Source of the DNA: Microbacterium sp. PM5
Lineage (GTDB): Bacteria > Actinomycetota > Actinomycetes > Actinomycetales > Microbacteriaceae
Direction: 5' to 3'
Assembly: GCF_003293595.1 (NCBI RefSeq)
Contig: NZ_CP022162.1
Location: forward strand, 280,346-344,345
DNA: 64,000 nt
The notes below the pieces were generated by a model. The model saw nothing but the letters and a program-made list of their open reading frames with translations. It was not told where the DNA came from and searched no databases. Shown here one piece after another: positions 9,698 through 18,965 of this stretch. How positions within the stretch are numbered: position 1 is the stretch's first letter; every line of letters starts with the position of its first letter. The position numbers and the translations under genes are program-made.

Positions 9698-11440
9698 TCA
9701 GAGGGGGCGGATGCCGCTGATGCTGGATACCGGCAGGGTGCGCTCCACATCGACCGCCCGGTCGAGTCCCCGCAGGCGTCCGCCGCCGAGGCCGGTCGCC
9801 TCGATCGTGAACTCGCGCTCGGTGCCGTCGGGCATGCGGACGGCGACGACGATGGTGGCGCGCGCCTTGACCGCGTGATCCAGTTCGCGGCCGAGCCAGG
9901 CCGCGTCGGCATCGTCAGCGGGCGCGGCGCGCAGTCGTGCGAGGAGCGCGGCATACGTGTCGCGCGCGGGCGCGGGCTGCGACGGCGACGGCGCCAGGCG
10001 GTGGCGGTCGAGTCGTCGGCGCTCGCCGTCGGCATCCACCGCGACGACCGGGTAGCGGGCGTCGGCGATCATCCAGAACGCGGTGTCGACTCCGCTGCGG
10101 GTCACCAGTGCGTCGGCATCCGGTACCAGCCCGAGGGGACGCAGCGCCTGGTCGACGGCGAGGGTGCGCAGCAGGGCCTCGTCGTCGCTCGAGACCCGGG
10201 TGCGACCCTCCTGGTCGGGGCCGACGCGAACCATCCCGTGCGTGCGAGCCGTGCGTTCGATCTCGTACGCCAGCGGCTGGGGCACACCGGTGAGTGACAG
10301 GTCGGAGAGGAAGGCCCGCAGCGACTCGGCGCTCTCGCCCGCCGTGAGTGCATCGGCGATGCTCTCGGCGGTGAAGCGGTAGCTCGACGCCTGTGCGCGC
10401 GACTCCCGCCGCGCCATGGAGCGCAGTCGCATGTCGAGGTGCGGCGAGAGAGGTCCGGGCGCAATCGCGGTCAGATCGTTCTGCAGGTACACCCTGTCGA
10501 CCTCGCTGGGCAGCAGCCGCGCGAGGGTGTCGAGGGCGGCGGCTGGGAACGGCGATCCCGCGCCGTCGAGGAATGCACCCCGCGCCCACGAGGTGGGGCG
10601 CCCAGCGTCGTCGAGGACGCCCCAGCGTCGCAGGAGCCCACGAAGATCCGCCGCTGTCTCCGGCCAGAGCACGTCCCACGGGTAGGCCTGCGCCCACGCG
10701 GCGGGCGCGATCCAGCCGCCGGTCGGTCGCCGCAGTCCGCGCGGCAGCGTTTCGAGGAACGCGGTGGCGACGGCGCTCCACCGTGCGATCGTGTCGGAGT
10801 GCAGCCACTGAGCACCCGCGGGCGTCACGAGCCAGCTCTTGTCCTGACCCGACAGCAGACCCGTCCGCTCGGCGATCTCGACGAGGTCATCGGCGGTGGC
10901 GCCGTCGTCGACGATCCCGTCCTCCATCAGCCGGCGGCGGTCGGCGGCCCCGAGCGCTCCGGAACCGATGCGGCCGAACGGGTGCGTGAGCGCAGCATGC
11001 AGGAAGTCGCCGAGTGAGCCGAGCGAGGAGAACGCCCGCTCGGCGGCAGCGGCGTCGTCCGGCCGTGCCGCGGCATCCGTGTCCTCGGCTTCGTCGACGT
11101 CGGCCGCGGGCGTGGATGCCGCGGTGAGGGCCGTCAGTGCGGACGACACCGCCTCGTACATCATTCCCTGCTCGTCGACGAGCGCCAGCTGCTGCAGCCG
11201 CGAGCGGGCAGCGTCGTCCGTGTCGACGGCGGCGTCGGCGAGGGCGGAGATCTCGCCCGAGGTCAGGCCCCGCAGGGCGCGCTCGATCGACGAGGGCTCC
11301 AGAAGCGCCTCGGCGGCGTCGAAGGCGTCGTTCCAGCTGGCGGTCGGGGATACGTGGCGTGCCGCGAACAGGGCCGCCAGTGCGTCGTCGCTGCGCTGCA
11401 CGAGGTGCTGTGCGAGAGCGCGCGCGTCCGACCCGGTCAC
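9698..11440 (-). CDS. Helicase-associated (XPB/Ssl2-like) domain protein
   Basis: This 580-residue protein belongs to the actinobacterial helicase-associated family that accompanies XPB. It lacks helicase ATPase motifs. It is Ala/Asp-rich with a winged-helix-like N-terminal part (LTSGEISALADAA) and a C-terminal half with the conserved FWMIADARYPVVAVD stretch. The pairing suggests a partner or loading role for the XPB helicase, but direct evidence is lacking. The start overlaps nothing: the small membrane-protein gene ends at 11442, one base away, so the two are probably co-transcribed. Confidence 0.8.
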   Translation of the reverse strand: MTGSDARALAQHLVQRSDDALAALFAARHVSPTASWNDAFDAAEALLEPSSIERALRGLTSGEISALADAAVDTDDAARSRLQQLALVDEQGMMYEAVSSALTALTAASTPAADVDEAEDTDAAARPDDAAAAERAFSSLGSLGDFLHAALTHPFGRIGSGALGAADRRRLMEDGIVDDGATADDLVEIAERTGLLSGQDKSWLVTPAGAQWLHSDTIARWSAVATAFLETLPRGLRRPTGGWIAPAAWAQAYPWDVLWPETAADLRGLLRRWGVLDDAGRPTSWARGAFLDGAGSPFPAAALDTLARLLPSEVDRVYLQNDLTAIAPGPLSPHLDMRLRSMARRESRAQASSYRFTAESIADALTAGESAESLRAFLSDLSLTGVPQPLAYEIERTARTHGMVRVGPDQEGRTRVSSDDEALLRTLAVDQALRPLGLVPDADALVTRSGVDTAFWMIADARYPVVAVDADGERRRLDRHRLAPSPSQPAPARDTYAALLARLRAAPADDADAAWLGRELDHAVKARATIVVAVRMPDGTEREFTIEATGLGGGRLRGLDRAVDVERTLPVSSISGIRPL

Positions 11441-11441
11441 G

Positions 11442-11732
11442 TCAGCGGCCCTTGCCGACCCGGGCCTTCCGCACGAAGGTCATGATGAGCACTGCCATGA
11501 GGAGGATGAACGCGACGATCGGCGCGATGTACACCAGCGTGCCGACCAGCGGCCACGCGCCCTGTCCGAAGTCGTCGTGCTTCATGCCCGCGGCCGAGCC
11601 GATCATGATCGCGACGAAGCAGATCACGGACAGCAGCAGCAGACCCAGGGACATGAACGCGAGGACGCGGTCGATGCGGCGGACGGGGAGATCGTCGGCC
11701 GAGTCGGGTGTGCGAGAAGACGAAGAGGGCAT
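11442..11732 (-). CDS. Small two-helix membrane protein
   Basis: This 96-residue protein has two hydrophobic helices, about residues 23-48 and 62-87, with a charged N-terminus and a basic C-terminus (VRKARVGKGR). It has no enzymatic motif. Similar proteins in Microbacterium are often annotated loosely as transporter-related, which the sequence does not support. The ATG at 11732 is chosen because the longer open frame upstream runs antisense through the second cold-shock gene. It is probably the first gene of the helicase operon. Confidence 0.7.
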   Translation of the reverse strand: MPSSSSRTPDSADDLPVRRIDRVLAFMSLGLLLLSVICFVAIMIGSAAGMKHDDFGQGAWPLVGTLVYIAPIVAFILLMAVLIMTFVRKARVGKGR

Positions 11733-11870
11733 CGGGATCACCCTACTGCGTCCCCGCGCCGGGCGTGGGGGTGTCGTAGGCTGGAGTGGGCATGATGCCC
11801 ACCCTCGTGCCCTCACGGCACGGGTCACGATGTCACCGCGCGCGAAGGCGCCGACGAGCGAGGTTTTGCG

Positions 11871-12254
11871 ATGCCCACCGGCAAGGTCAGGTTCTACGAC
11901 GACGAGAAGGGGTTCGGCTTCATCACCACCGATGACGGTCAGGACGTCTTCCTGCACGCCACGGCCCTCCCCGCGGGCACCGAGGGGCTGAAGGCCGGGA
12001 CGCGCCTCGATTTCGGCGTCGCCGACGGCAAGCGCGGGCTGCAGGCGCTTGCGGTGCGGGTGCTCGACGCTCCCGTCAGCCTCGCCAAGCGCAACCGGAT
12101 GAAGCCGGATGACATGGCGATCGTGGTCGAGGATCTCGTCAAGCTGCTCGACAAGGTCGGCGGCGACCTGCGTCACGGTCACTATCCGAACGCGGGACAG
12201 GGCAAGAAGGTCGCCGCGATCCTGCGCAAGGTCGCCGATGAACTCGACGCCTGA
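11871..12254 (+). CDS. Cold-shock domain protein with C-terminal extension
   Basis: This 127-residue protein has a cold-shock domain at 1-67 (RNP1 KGFGFI, RNP2 VFLHA) followed by a 60-residue basic helical extension (KRNRMKPDDMAIVVEDLVKLLD), unlike the 67-residue CspA at 2011. Such long forms are common in actinobacteria and probably bind RNA. The downstream DUF3027 gene starts inside its last codons, so translation of the two is coupled. The ATG has GCGAGG about nine bases upstream. Confidence 0.9.
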   Translation: MPTGKVRFYDDEKGFGFITTDDGQDVFLHATALPAGTEGLKAGTRLDFGVADGKRGLQALAVRVLDAPVSLAKRNRMKPDDMAIVVEDLVKLLDKVGGDLRHGHYPNAGQGKKVAAILRKVADELDA

Positions 12255-12837
12255 GTCGGTCGACTCCGGCGCGGATGCCGAGGGCGAGGCGCCGGCGCTC
12301 GTCGCCGACGACCGCCTGCTCGCGGCCCACGACCTGGCACTGTCCGCGCTGCGGGAGATCACGCCGGCGGCGACGATCGGCGAGCCCGCCGGATACACGG
12401 TCGAGGCGGACGGTGTCGTGTCGTTGCGCTTCGCCACCACGATGGAGGGCTACCCCGGCTGGTTCTGGACGGTGAGCCTGGCCGTCGTCGACGACGCCGA
12501 GCCGACGGTGCTCGAGGCCGAGCTCCTACCGGGCGAGGGTGCGCTCTTGGCTCCGGAGTGGGTGCCGTGGGCGGTTCGTCTGGCGGAGTATCAGGCCGCG
12601 CAGGCGGCGCTGGCCGCCGAACGCGGTGTCGAGGCCGAAGACGCCGAGGGCGTCGACGACGATGAGTCCGACGAGGAACTCGACGACGACGACCTCGACG
12701 ACGTGGATGATCTGGATGCCGCCGACTTCGACGACGACGGATCGCCGATCCTGCACGCCGGTGACGTCGACGGCGTCGACATCGACGTGCTGGACGACGA
12801 TTCCGACGAGGACGAGGACGAGGACGAGGAGGACTAG
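12238..12837 (+). CDS. DUF3027 protein with acidic tail
   Basis: This 199-residue protein has a DUF3027-type core at about 20-130 (YPGWFWTVSLA, then APEWVPWAVRLAEYQ) and a C-terminal tail of about 60 residues that is more than half Asp/Glu. The ATG at 12238 overlaps the cold-shock gene end by 17 bases in another frame, so expression is coupled. Function is unknown. An acidic disordered tail can mimic nucleic acid or bind basic proteins, which is only inference here. Confidence 0.85.
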   Translation: MNSTPESVDSGADAEGEAPALVADDRLLAAHDLALSALREITPAATIGEPAGYTVEADGVVSLRFATTMEGYPGWFWTVSLAVVDDAEPTVLEAELLPGEGALLAPEWVPWAVRLAEYQAAQAALAAERGVEAEDAEGVDDDESDEELDDDDLDDVDDLDAADFDDDGSPILHAGDVDGVDIDVLDDDSDEDEDEDEED

Positions 12838-12853
12838 CGGCGTTTCGTCTCGT

Positions 12854-12880
12854 GCCGGGGGCGCTCGCTCAATGACCGGG
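12854..12880. repeat. Half copy of an intergenic hairpin repeat
   Basis: These 27 bases match 48490-48516 at 24 positions (GCCGG, then CTCGCTCAA, then GACCGGG). The copy lies in the 45-base gap between the convergent DUF3027 and GH3 genes. Only the right half of the full element near 48.4-48.5 kb is present, plus a GTTTCG at 12842. Confidence 0.7.
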
Positions 12881-12882
12881 CG

Positions 12883-15144
12883 TCAGAGCACGACGTGGAA
12901 CCGTGCGCTCTGCAGGACCTCGTCGCGCGATGACGGACCGACCAGCAGGTCGAAGGCGCCGGGCTCGACGATCCGCTCACCACGGGCATCGACGATGGTG
13001 CAGGCGCGCACGGCGACGGCGAGTTCGACGGTGCGCTCCTCACCCGCCGCCAGCGTCACTCGTCGATATGCCTTCAGCTCCTTGTCCGCCCAGCTGGCGG
13101 ACGTCACCGCATCCCGCACGTAGACCTGCACGAGTTCGTCGACCGGTCGCATCCCTGTGTTGCGGACGGTCACGTGCGCACGCACCGTGTCGTCCAGTCC
13201 CACCTGTGAGGCCTCGAGCGCGGGAGGCCCGTATTCGACCGTCGAGTACGACAACCCTTCGCCGAAGACGTGTGCAGGGCGCTGTGTGAGGTCGGCGTAG
13301 CGATCGCCGTGCTGCCCGCGGAGCTGGTTGTAGTAGGTGGGCTGCTGCCCCACGTGCTCGGCGAACGAGATCGGCAGGCGTCCGCAGGGCTCGATACGGC
13401 CGAGCAGGAGTTCCGCGATGGCGCGTCCGCCTTGCATCCCGGGGTTCGCGACCCAGAGCAGGCAGCAATCGCGCACCGCCTCGGGGAGCACGAGCGGTTT
13501 GGAGGCCATGAGGACGACCACCACCGGCGTACCGGTCGCGACAAGGGCCTCCAGAAGTGCCGTCTGGGCGCCGATCAGCTCGAGCGTTGCGGTCGAGCGA
13601 CCTTCGCCGACCAGTTCGATCCGATCGCCGACCACCGCCACGACGACGTCGGACGCGTGCGCGGCAGCGACGGCCTCGGCGATCAGCTCCTCGTCGGGCC
13701 GGGCGGCAACGACGACACGCGGTCGGGGCTGTCCGTCGGGGAAGTGGGAGCCCGCAGGGTCGTCCTCCCACGTCAGAATGTCCGCGCCCCGCGCGTGCGC
13801 GAGTTCCCAGTCGGAGGGCAGCAGCTCGCGCAGGCCGTCGATCACGGTGGTGATCTGCGAGCGCGGCTGACCATCCGGCATCCAGTCCACCTGGCCCGAG
13901 GAGCCGGCCCAGTCGCCCAGCTGCGTCTGCGCGTCGTCGGCGAGCGGGCCGACGACGGCGATTCTGCGCGCCGGGGATCCGGCGCGCTCCAACGGGAGGG
14001 TGCCGTCGTTGCGGAGCAGGACGAGCGAGCGGCGCGCGACGTCGAGGTTGAGGGCCGTGTGCGCGGCGGTCGCTATGTTGTCGCTGATGCGCACCGCCTC
14101 GGGCAGGCGTGGATTCTCGAACAGCCCGAGCTCGAACTTCAGGGTGAGAATCCGCCGGACGGCCCGATCGAGGTCTCCTTCCGACAGGAGGCCGGCATCG
14201 ATCGCCGCCAGCGCCCCGTCGAAGAAGCCCGGTGTGGTCATGACCATGTCGTTGCCGGCGCGAATGGCCGCCGCGGCGGCGTGAGCGTAGTCGGGCTGTA
14301 TCTTCTGCTCCCACACCATGCGGCCGACGTTGTCCCAGTCGGTGATGAGTGTGCCCGTGTAGCCCCACTCGCCACGCAGCACGTCGTCCAGCAGCCAGTC
14401 GTTGACGGTGATCGGAACCCCGTCGGTGGTCTGGTAGCCGAGCATGAACGTCGCGCAGCCCTCGCGCGCGACGCGTTCGAACGGAGGGAGGAACCACGAG
14501 CGGAGCTTGCGGCGCGAGATGTCCGCTTCGCTCGCATCGCGCCCGCCCTGCGTCTCGGAGTAGCCGGCGAAGTGCTTCGCGGTCGCGAGGATCGCGGTCT
14601 CGTCGCGCAGTCCGCGTCCTTGGTAGCCACGGACCATGGCGCTGGCGAGCTCGCCGATCAGGAACGGGTCTTCACCGAAGGTCTCGCCCACCCGCCCCCA
14701 GCGCAGATCGCGTGCGATGCAGAGCACCGGTGAGAAGGTCCAATGGATGCCGGTCGCCGCCACCTCCGTCGCCGTCGCGCGGGCGACGCGCTCAAGGAGG
14801 TCGGGGTCCCACGTCGCGGCCATGCCCAGCTGCGTCGGGTAGATGGTGGCGCCCTCCCAGAACGAGTGGCCGTGGATGCAGTCCTCGGCGACGATCAGGG
14901 GGATGCGAAGACGCGTCTGGGCGGTCAACTCCGCGGCGCGCAGGACCTTCTCGGGAGAGGTGTGCAGGATCGAGCCGGCATGGCGCTCGAGGATGATGTG
15001 GTCCAGATCCTCGCGGGCGTCCCACTGCATCATCTGGCCGACCTTCTCGGCGACCGTCATCCGGCCGACGAGGTCGGCGACCCGGTGCGATACGGCAAGG
15101 GACGCGTCCAGGTAGGCGGCGGTGTCGCGGTCGATGAGGCTCAT
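12883..15144 (-). CDS. Glycoside hydrolase family 3 (beta-glucosidase-like)
   Basis: This 753-residue enzyme has a GH3 TIM barrel, with AKHFAGYSE at about 189-197 and the catalytic nucleophile D269 in LITDWDNV. A GH3 C-terminal alpha/beta domain follows, and a fibronectin III-like domain covers roughly the last 100 residues. It lacks a signal peptide, so it should hydrolyse imported oligosaccharides in the cytoplasm. It overlaps the upstream permease gene by four bases and is the last gene of the transporter operon. Beta-glucosidase or beta-xylosidase activity is likely; sequence alone does not separate them. Confidence 0.92.
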   Translation of the reverse strand: MSLIDRDTAAYLDASLAVSHRVADLVGRMTVAEKVGQMMQWDAREDLDHIILERHAGSILHTSPEKVLRAAELTAQTRLRIPLIVAEDCIHGHSFWEGATIYPTQLGMAATWDPDLLERVARATATEVAATGIHWTFSPVLCIARDLRWGRVGETFGEDPFLIGELASAMVRGYQGRGLRDETAILATAKHFAGYSETQGGRDASEADISRRKLRSWFLPPFERVAREGCATFMLGYQTTDGVPITVNDWLLDDVLRGEWGYTGTLITDWDNVGRMVWEQKIQPDYAHAAAAAIRAGNDMVMTTPGFFDGALAAIDAGLLSEGDLDRAVRRILTLKFELGLFENPRLPEAVRISDNIATAAHTALNLDVARRSLVLLRNDGTLPLERAGSPARRIAVVGPLADDAQTQLGDWAGSSGQVDWMPDGQPRSQITTVIDGLRELLPSDWELAHARGADILTWEDDPAGSHFPDGQPRPRVVVAARPDEELIAEAVAAAHASDVVVAVVGDRIELVGEGRSTATLELIGAQTALLEALVATGTPVVVVLMASKPLVLPEAVRDCCLLWVANPGMQGGRAIAELLLGRIEPCGRLPISFAEHVGQQPTYYNQLRGQHGDRYADLTQRPAHVFGEGLSYSTVEYGPPALEASQVGLDDTVRAHVTVRNTGMRPVDELVQVYVRDAVTSASWADKELKAYRRVTLAAGEERTVELAVAVRACTIVDARGERIVEPGAFDLLVGPSSRDEVLQSARFHVVL

Positions 15145-16163
15145 TCGGCATCCTTCGTATTCGGCGCTGCCGTCGTCGGCGTCGCCGTGCGGACCGCGGT
15201 GACGGCGCTCGTCGCCTTCAGGCCCTTCTTCCTCAGCGCGCGAGCACGCTCGCCGGCCGAGCGCAGTCGCGGGTTGACGTACTCGTCGATCCCGAAATTG
15301 ATCAGGGCGAGTGCGACCCCCAGCAGGGCGATGCACAGACCCGCCGGCACGTACCACCACCAGTAGTCGGGAAAGGCCGAGTTCTGCTGGGCCCAAAACA
15401 GGATCGTGCCCCAGTTGAGATTCGACACCGGGATCACTCCGATGAAGGCCAGCGTCGTCAGACCGAGCACCGCGGCGGTCATGGTGCCCACGAAGCTGGA
15501 GGCGATGATCGCCAGGAGGTTCGGCAGCATCTCGACCAGGATGATCCGGTGCAGCGGTTCGCCGTTCGCCCGCGCCGCCTGCACGAAGTCGCGGTTGCGC
15601 AGCGACATGGTCTGCGCGCGCAGCACGCGGGCGCCCCATGCCCACCCGGTCAATCCCAGGACGGCGGCGATGAGCACGAGCGGGGGGTCCTGGAACTGTG
15701 AGGCGATGATGATCATCAGCGGCAGCGCCGGAAGCACCAGGAACACGTTCGACAGCGCCGAGAGCGACTCGCTCTTCCAGCCGCGGAGGTAGCCCGCCGT
15801 CACCCCCACCAGGATGGCGACGACCGTGGCCATGATGGTCGCGAGGAAGCCGACGATCAGCACGCCGCGGGTGCCGTAGACGATCTGGCTGAACACGTCC
15901 TCGCCGATGTGCGTCGTGCCCAGCAGATGTTGAGCGGACGGAGGCTGCAGGGTCGCACTCAGATTCTGCGCCGTCGGATCGTAGGGAGCGATCACGGGCG
16001 CGAAGATCGCGACGAGCACGAAGACGGCGAGGATCACGAGGCCGGTCGCCGACTTCGGGTTCGCGAACATCGCCACCGACGCTCGGAGCTGGCGCAGAAA
16101 CGTGCGTCTGGGCGGCGCGGACGGCGACGCGGTGAGCACCGCGGCGGTTTCGGGGATCGACAT
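15141..16163 (-). CDS. Opp/Dpp-type ABC permease (DppC-like)
   Basis: This 340-residue permease begins with a cytoplasmic leader and an OppC_N helix at about 45-65 (ILAVFVLVAIFAPVIAPYD). About five further helices follow, with the EAA-type loop around RAQTMSLRNRDFVQAARANGEPL. It pairs with the DppB-like permease two bases upstream and overlaps the GH3 gene by four bases. In this family the ligand may be a peptide or an oligosaccharide. The glycosidase in the operon favours a sugar. The C-terminal 45 residues are a basic Ala/Thr-rich tail. Confidence 0.92.
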   Translation of the reverse strand: MSIPETAAVLTASPSAPPRRTFLRQLRASVAMFANPKSATGLVILAVFVLVAIFAPVIAPYDPTAQNLSATLQPPSAQHLLGTTHIGEDVFSQIVYGTRGVLIVGFLATIMATVVAILVGVTAGYLRGWKSESLSALSNVFLVLPALPLMIIIASQFQDPPLVLIAAVLGLTGWAWGARVLRAQTMSLRNRDFVQAARANGEPLHRIILVEMLPNLLAIIASSFVGTMTAAVLGLTTLAFIGVIPVSNLNWGTILFWAQQNSAFPDYWWWYVPAGLCIALLGVALALINFGIDEYVNPRLRSAGERARALRKKGLKATSAVTAVRTATPTTAAPNTKDAE

Positions 16164-16165
16164 GG

Positions 16166-17233
16166 TCAGGCCTCCGTCTCTCGGACGCGGGGGTCGAGGA
16201 TGGCGTACGCGACGTCCGCCAGGATGTTCGCGATCAGCACCGCGAGAACCAGCACCAGGAAGATCCCCTGCATGAGGGCGTAGTCCTTCGCGTTGGTGGC
16301 GTTGAGCAGCAGCAAGCCGATACCCGGATAGGAGAAGACCATCTCCATCACCAGCGTGCCGCCGACGATGAAGCCGAGCGCCAACGCGAAGCTCTGGATC
16401 TGGGGGAGTACCGCGTTGCGTGCCGCGTAGCGCCAGAGCACGCGGCGGTCGGGCAGGCCCTTCGCCTGGGCGACGGTGATGTAGTCCTCGTCGAGCACCG
16501 TCAGCATCATGTTGCGCATACCGAGCACCCAACCGCCCAGAGAGGCGATGACGATCGTCAACGCCGGAAGAGCAGCATGCGAGACCACCTGGCCGATGAA
16601 CTCCGCATTCCAGCCCGGCTCCACGCCCAACTCGTAGGCGTGCCCGGCGGGGAACCACCCGAGAAGCGTCGAGAACACAGCGATGAAGATGAGGCCCAGC
16701 CAGAAGTACGGCACCGTTCCGAGGAACGTCGTGATCGGCACGAGCACGTCGAGCCGTCCTCCTCGTCGCCATCCGATGACCGCGCCGAGCACGGTTCCCA
16801 CGACGAAGGAGAGGATGGTCGCCGTGCCGACCAGGCCCAGCGTCCAGGGCAGTGCCGAGCCGATCACGTCGCCGACGGGAGCCATGCCGCTGGAGATGGA
16901 GATTCCCAGGTCGCCCCGCAGCAGCATCCCCCAGTAGTTGACGTACTGAACCCACAGCGTCGTGGACGAGTCGAGGCCGAACATCAACCGCAGCGCCTTC
17001 TCGGCCTCGGGCTGCAACTGTCCACGGGCCTGCGCCATGTACGCGGTGACCGCATCGCCGCGCATCATGCGCGGGATGAAGAAGTTGATCGTGATGGCCG
17101 CCCACGCCGTGAACGCGTAGAACAGCACTCTGCCGCCGATGAAACGCCACGGAACCCGCATGCGTCCCCGTTCGGCACGGGTCGCGGTCGTGCCCACGAG
17201 CGTGGGATCGACGGTCGAGATGTCGCTGATCAT
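16166..17233 (-). CDS. Opp/Dpp-type ABC permease (DppB-like)
   Basis: This 355-residue permease has a first membrane helix at about 30-52, then five helices in the C-terminal two thirds. The EAA loop lies near LDEDYITVAQAKGLPDRRVL. The periplasm-facing segment carries ARGQLQPEAEKALRLMFGLD, typical of DppB/OppB proteins. The ATG at 17233 overlaps the upstream ATPase stop by four bases, so the two are translationally coupled. It forms the membrane channel with the DppC-like protein. Confidence 0.92.
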   Translation of the reverse strand: MISDISTVDPTLVGTTATRAERGRMRVPWRFIGGRVLFYAFTAWAAITINFFIPRMMRGDAVTAYMAQARGQLQPEAEKALRLMFGLDSSTTLWVQYVNYWGMLLRGDLGISISSGMAPVGDVIGSALPWTLGLVGTATILSFVVGTVLGAVIGWRRGGRLDVLVPITTFLGTVPYFWLGLIFIAVFSTLLGWFPAGHAYELGVEPGWNAEFIGQVVSHAALPALTIVIASLGGWVLGMRNMMLTVLDEDYITVAQAKGLPDRRVLWRYAARNAVLPQIQSFALALGFIVGGTLVMEMVFSYPGIGLLLLNATNAKDYALMQGIFLVLVLAVLIANILADVAYAILDPRVRETEA

Positions 17234-18042
17234 CGTTCACCTCCGGCGGCCGCAGCCGCTCGTCTGCGGAAGAACTTCTCCGGATCGGGAGATGCCGCAC
17301 GCAACTCCTGCGTGTAGGGATCGCGCGGCCGGAGGATGACGTCGTCCGCGGTTCCCCGCTCGACGACGCGGCCCTGATTGAGCACCATGATCTCGTCGCT
17401 GAAGTGGCGCGCCGTCGCCAGGTCGTGCGTGATGTACAGCACCCCCAGACCCTCCTCGCGCTGGAGATCGGCGAGGAGGTTCAGCACACCGAGACGAATC
17501 GACACGTCGAGCATCGACACCGGCTCATCGGCGATGAGCAGGGCCGGACGCGAGGCCAGGGCGCGCGCGATGGCGACGCGCTGACGCTGGCCGCCGGACA
17601 ACTCGTGGGGACGCCGCTCCATGACGACGTCGGGGTCGAGGCGCACACGCTCCAGCAGGCGGCGCACCTCGGCATCCGTCTCGCCGCGCGCCACCACGCG
17701 GTCAAGCCGCAACGGGCGCTCGATGTGGTGACGGATCGTGTGCGACGGGTTCAGGGAGGCGAAGGGGTCTTGGAAGACCATCCGCAGCTTCTGCCGATAG
17801 GCGCGCAGGCCCGCGCCGCGGCGGGGGATGGGACGCCCGTCCAGCAGCACCTCGCCGCGCGTGGGCACTTCGAGCTGGGTGAGGATCTTCGCGATGGTGG
17901 ACTTGCCGCTGCCGGACTGACCGACGAGTCCGATCGTCTGGCCGGCGCTCAGGCGAAAGCTGACATCGTCGAGCGCGGTGATGTGTCCCGCGCCGCGCAC
18001 GTTGTAGATCTTCGTGACACCGGCGACGTCGAGCGTCGTCAT
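17230..18042 (-). CDS. Opp/Dpp-type ABC ATPase (DppF-like)
   Basis: This 270-residue ATPase shows Walker A GQSGSGKST at 41-49, a Q-loop in VFQDPFASLNP, signature LSGGQRQRV, Walker B ALLIADEPVSMLD and the H-loop in ITHDLA. The C-terminus carries the oligopeptide-type extension (DPYTQELRAASP). It overlaps genes on both sides by four bases. With the DppD-like ATPase it powers the importer. Confidence 0.94.
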   Translation of the reverse strand: MTTLDVAGVTKIYNVRGAGHITALDDVSFRLSAGQTIGLVGQSGSGKSTIAKILTQLEVPTRGEVLLDGRPIPRRGAGLRAYRQKLRMVFQDPFASLNPSHTIRHHIERPLRLDRVVARGETDAEVRRLLERVRLDPDVVMERRPHELSGGQRQRVAIARALASRPALLIADEPVSMLDVSIRLGVLNLLADLQREEGLGVLYITHDLATARHFSDEIMVLNQGRVVERGTADDVILRPRDPYTQELRAASPDPEKFFRRRAAAAAGGER

Positions 18043-18863
18043 CGTGCCACCACCCCCTTGTCTCCGGTGAGGCGCGGGAAGGAGCGCAGCAGCGTGCGTG
18101 TGTAGTCGTGGTGCGGATCGGACCAGATCTGCTCTGCCGTGGCGAGCTCGACGATCTCGCCTTCCCGCATGATCGCGATCCGGTCGCTGATCTCCAGCAG
18201 GAGCGGGAGGTCGTGGGTGATGAAGATCACGGAGAAGCCGAACTCGTGGCGCAGCTGGGAGATCTGCCGAAGGATCTCACGCTGCACGAGAACGTCGAGA
18301 GCCGTCGTGGGCTCATCCATGACCATCAGCTGGGGGCGCAGTGCGAGGGCCATGGCGATCATGACGCGCTGTCGCATGCCTCCGGACAGCTCGTGCGGGT
18401 ACGACCGCAGTCGCTGGGCGCCGACCTTGACCGTCTCGAGGAGGTCGATCACCGCGGCACGCCGCTCGGCCCGACTCATCGACGGCCGGTGCACCACGAA
18501 GACGTCGTCGAGCTGCGCACCGATAGTGCTGACCGGGTTCAGCGCGTTCATCGCGCCCTGGAAGACCATCGAGATCTTGTCCCACCGGAAGCGACGCATC
18601 TGCTCGGCGTCGAGCGTGTTGACGTCGATGTCGATTCCGGACTCGTCGTGGAAGACGACACGGCCGCTCGTGATGACGGCGGGCGGCTTCAGCAGTCGCT
18701 GGATGCCGTAGGCAAGGGTCGTCTTGCCGCTACCGCTCTCGCCGGCCAGGCCCACGATCTCGCCGCGGCGGATCTCGAGACTCACGTTCGCGACGGCGGT
18801 GACGGCCGGGTCCACGTCGTAGACGACCGAGAAGTCGTCGATGGTCAGAAGGGTGTCTGTCAT
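18039..18863 (-). CDS. Opp/Dpp-type ABC ATPase (DppD-like)
   Basis: This 274-residue ATPase has Walker A GESGSGKTT at 41-49, Q-loop VFQGAMNALNP, signature LSGGMRQRV and Walker B LMVMDEPTTALD. It is shorter than many DppD proteins because the C-terminal oligopeptide extension is cut down to LRSFPRLTGDKG. A 102-base gap containing a hairpin separates it from the substrate-binding protein gene, which probably lets the binding protein be made in excess. Confidence 0.94.
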   Translation of the reverse strand: MTDTLLTIDDFSVVYDVDPAVTAVANVSLEIRRGEIVGLAGESGSGKTTLAYGIQRLLKPPAVITSGRVVFHDESGIDIDVNTLDAEQMRRFRWDKISMVFQGAMNALNPVSTIGAQLDDVFVVHRPSMSRAERRAAVIDLLETVKVGAQRLRSYPHELSGGMRQRVMIAMALALRPQLMVMDEPTTALDVLVQREILRQISQLRHEFGFSVIFITHDLPLLLEISDRIAIMREGEIVELATAEQIWSDPHHDYTRTLLRSFPRLTGDKGVVAR

Positions 18864-18890
18864 CTGCTCGTGCTTTCGGGTTCTCCTGAG

Positions 18891-18934
18891 GCTCGAGCGG
18901 ACGGTCGCCGCGATGGCGTGCCGTCCGCCCGAGC
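18891..18934 (-). promoter_or_regulatory. Hairpin between binding protein and ATPase genes
   Basis: Fourteen-base arms (18891-18904 and 18921-18934) pair with a single G-U position around a 16-base loop. The position, just after the substrate-binding protein stop, suits a 3-prime stabiliser or partial terminator within the operon. No T-tract follows. Confidence 0.5.
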
Positions 18935-18965
18935 GTGAGGCAGGAATGCTGATCGGAGCCCGCGC

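Noticed and set aside
8407-9720. 437-residue plus-strand frame opposite the XPB helicase gene
   Set aside because: Shadow of the helicase gene; no recognisable domain.
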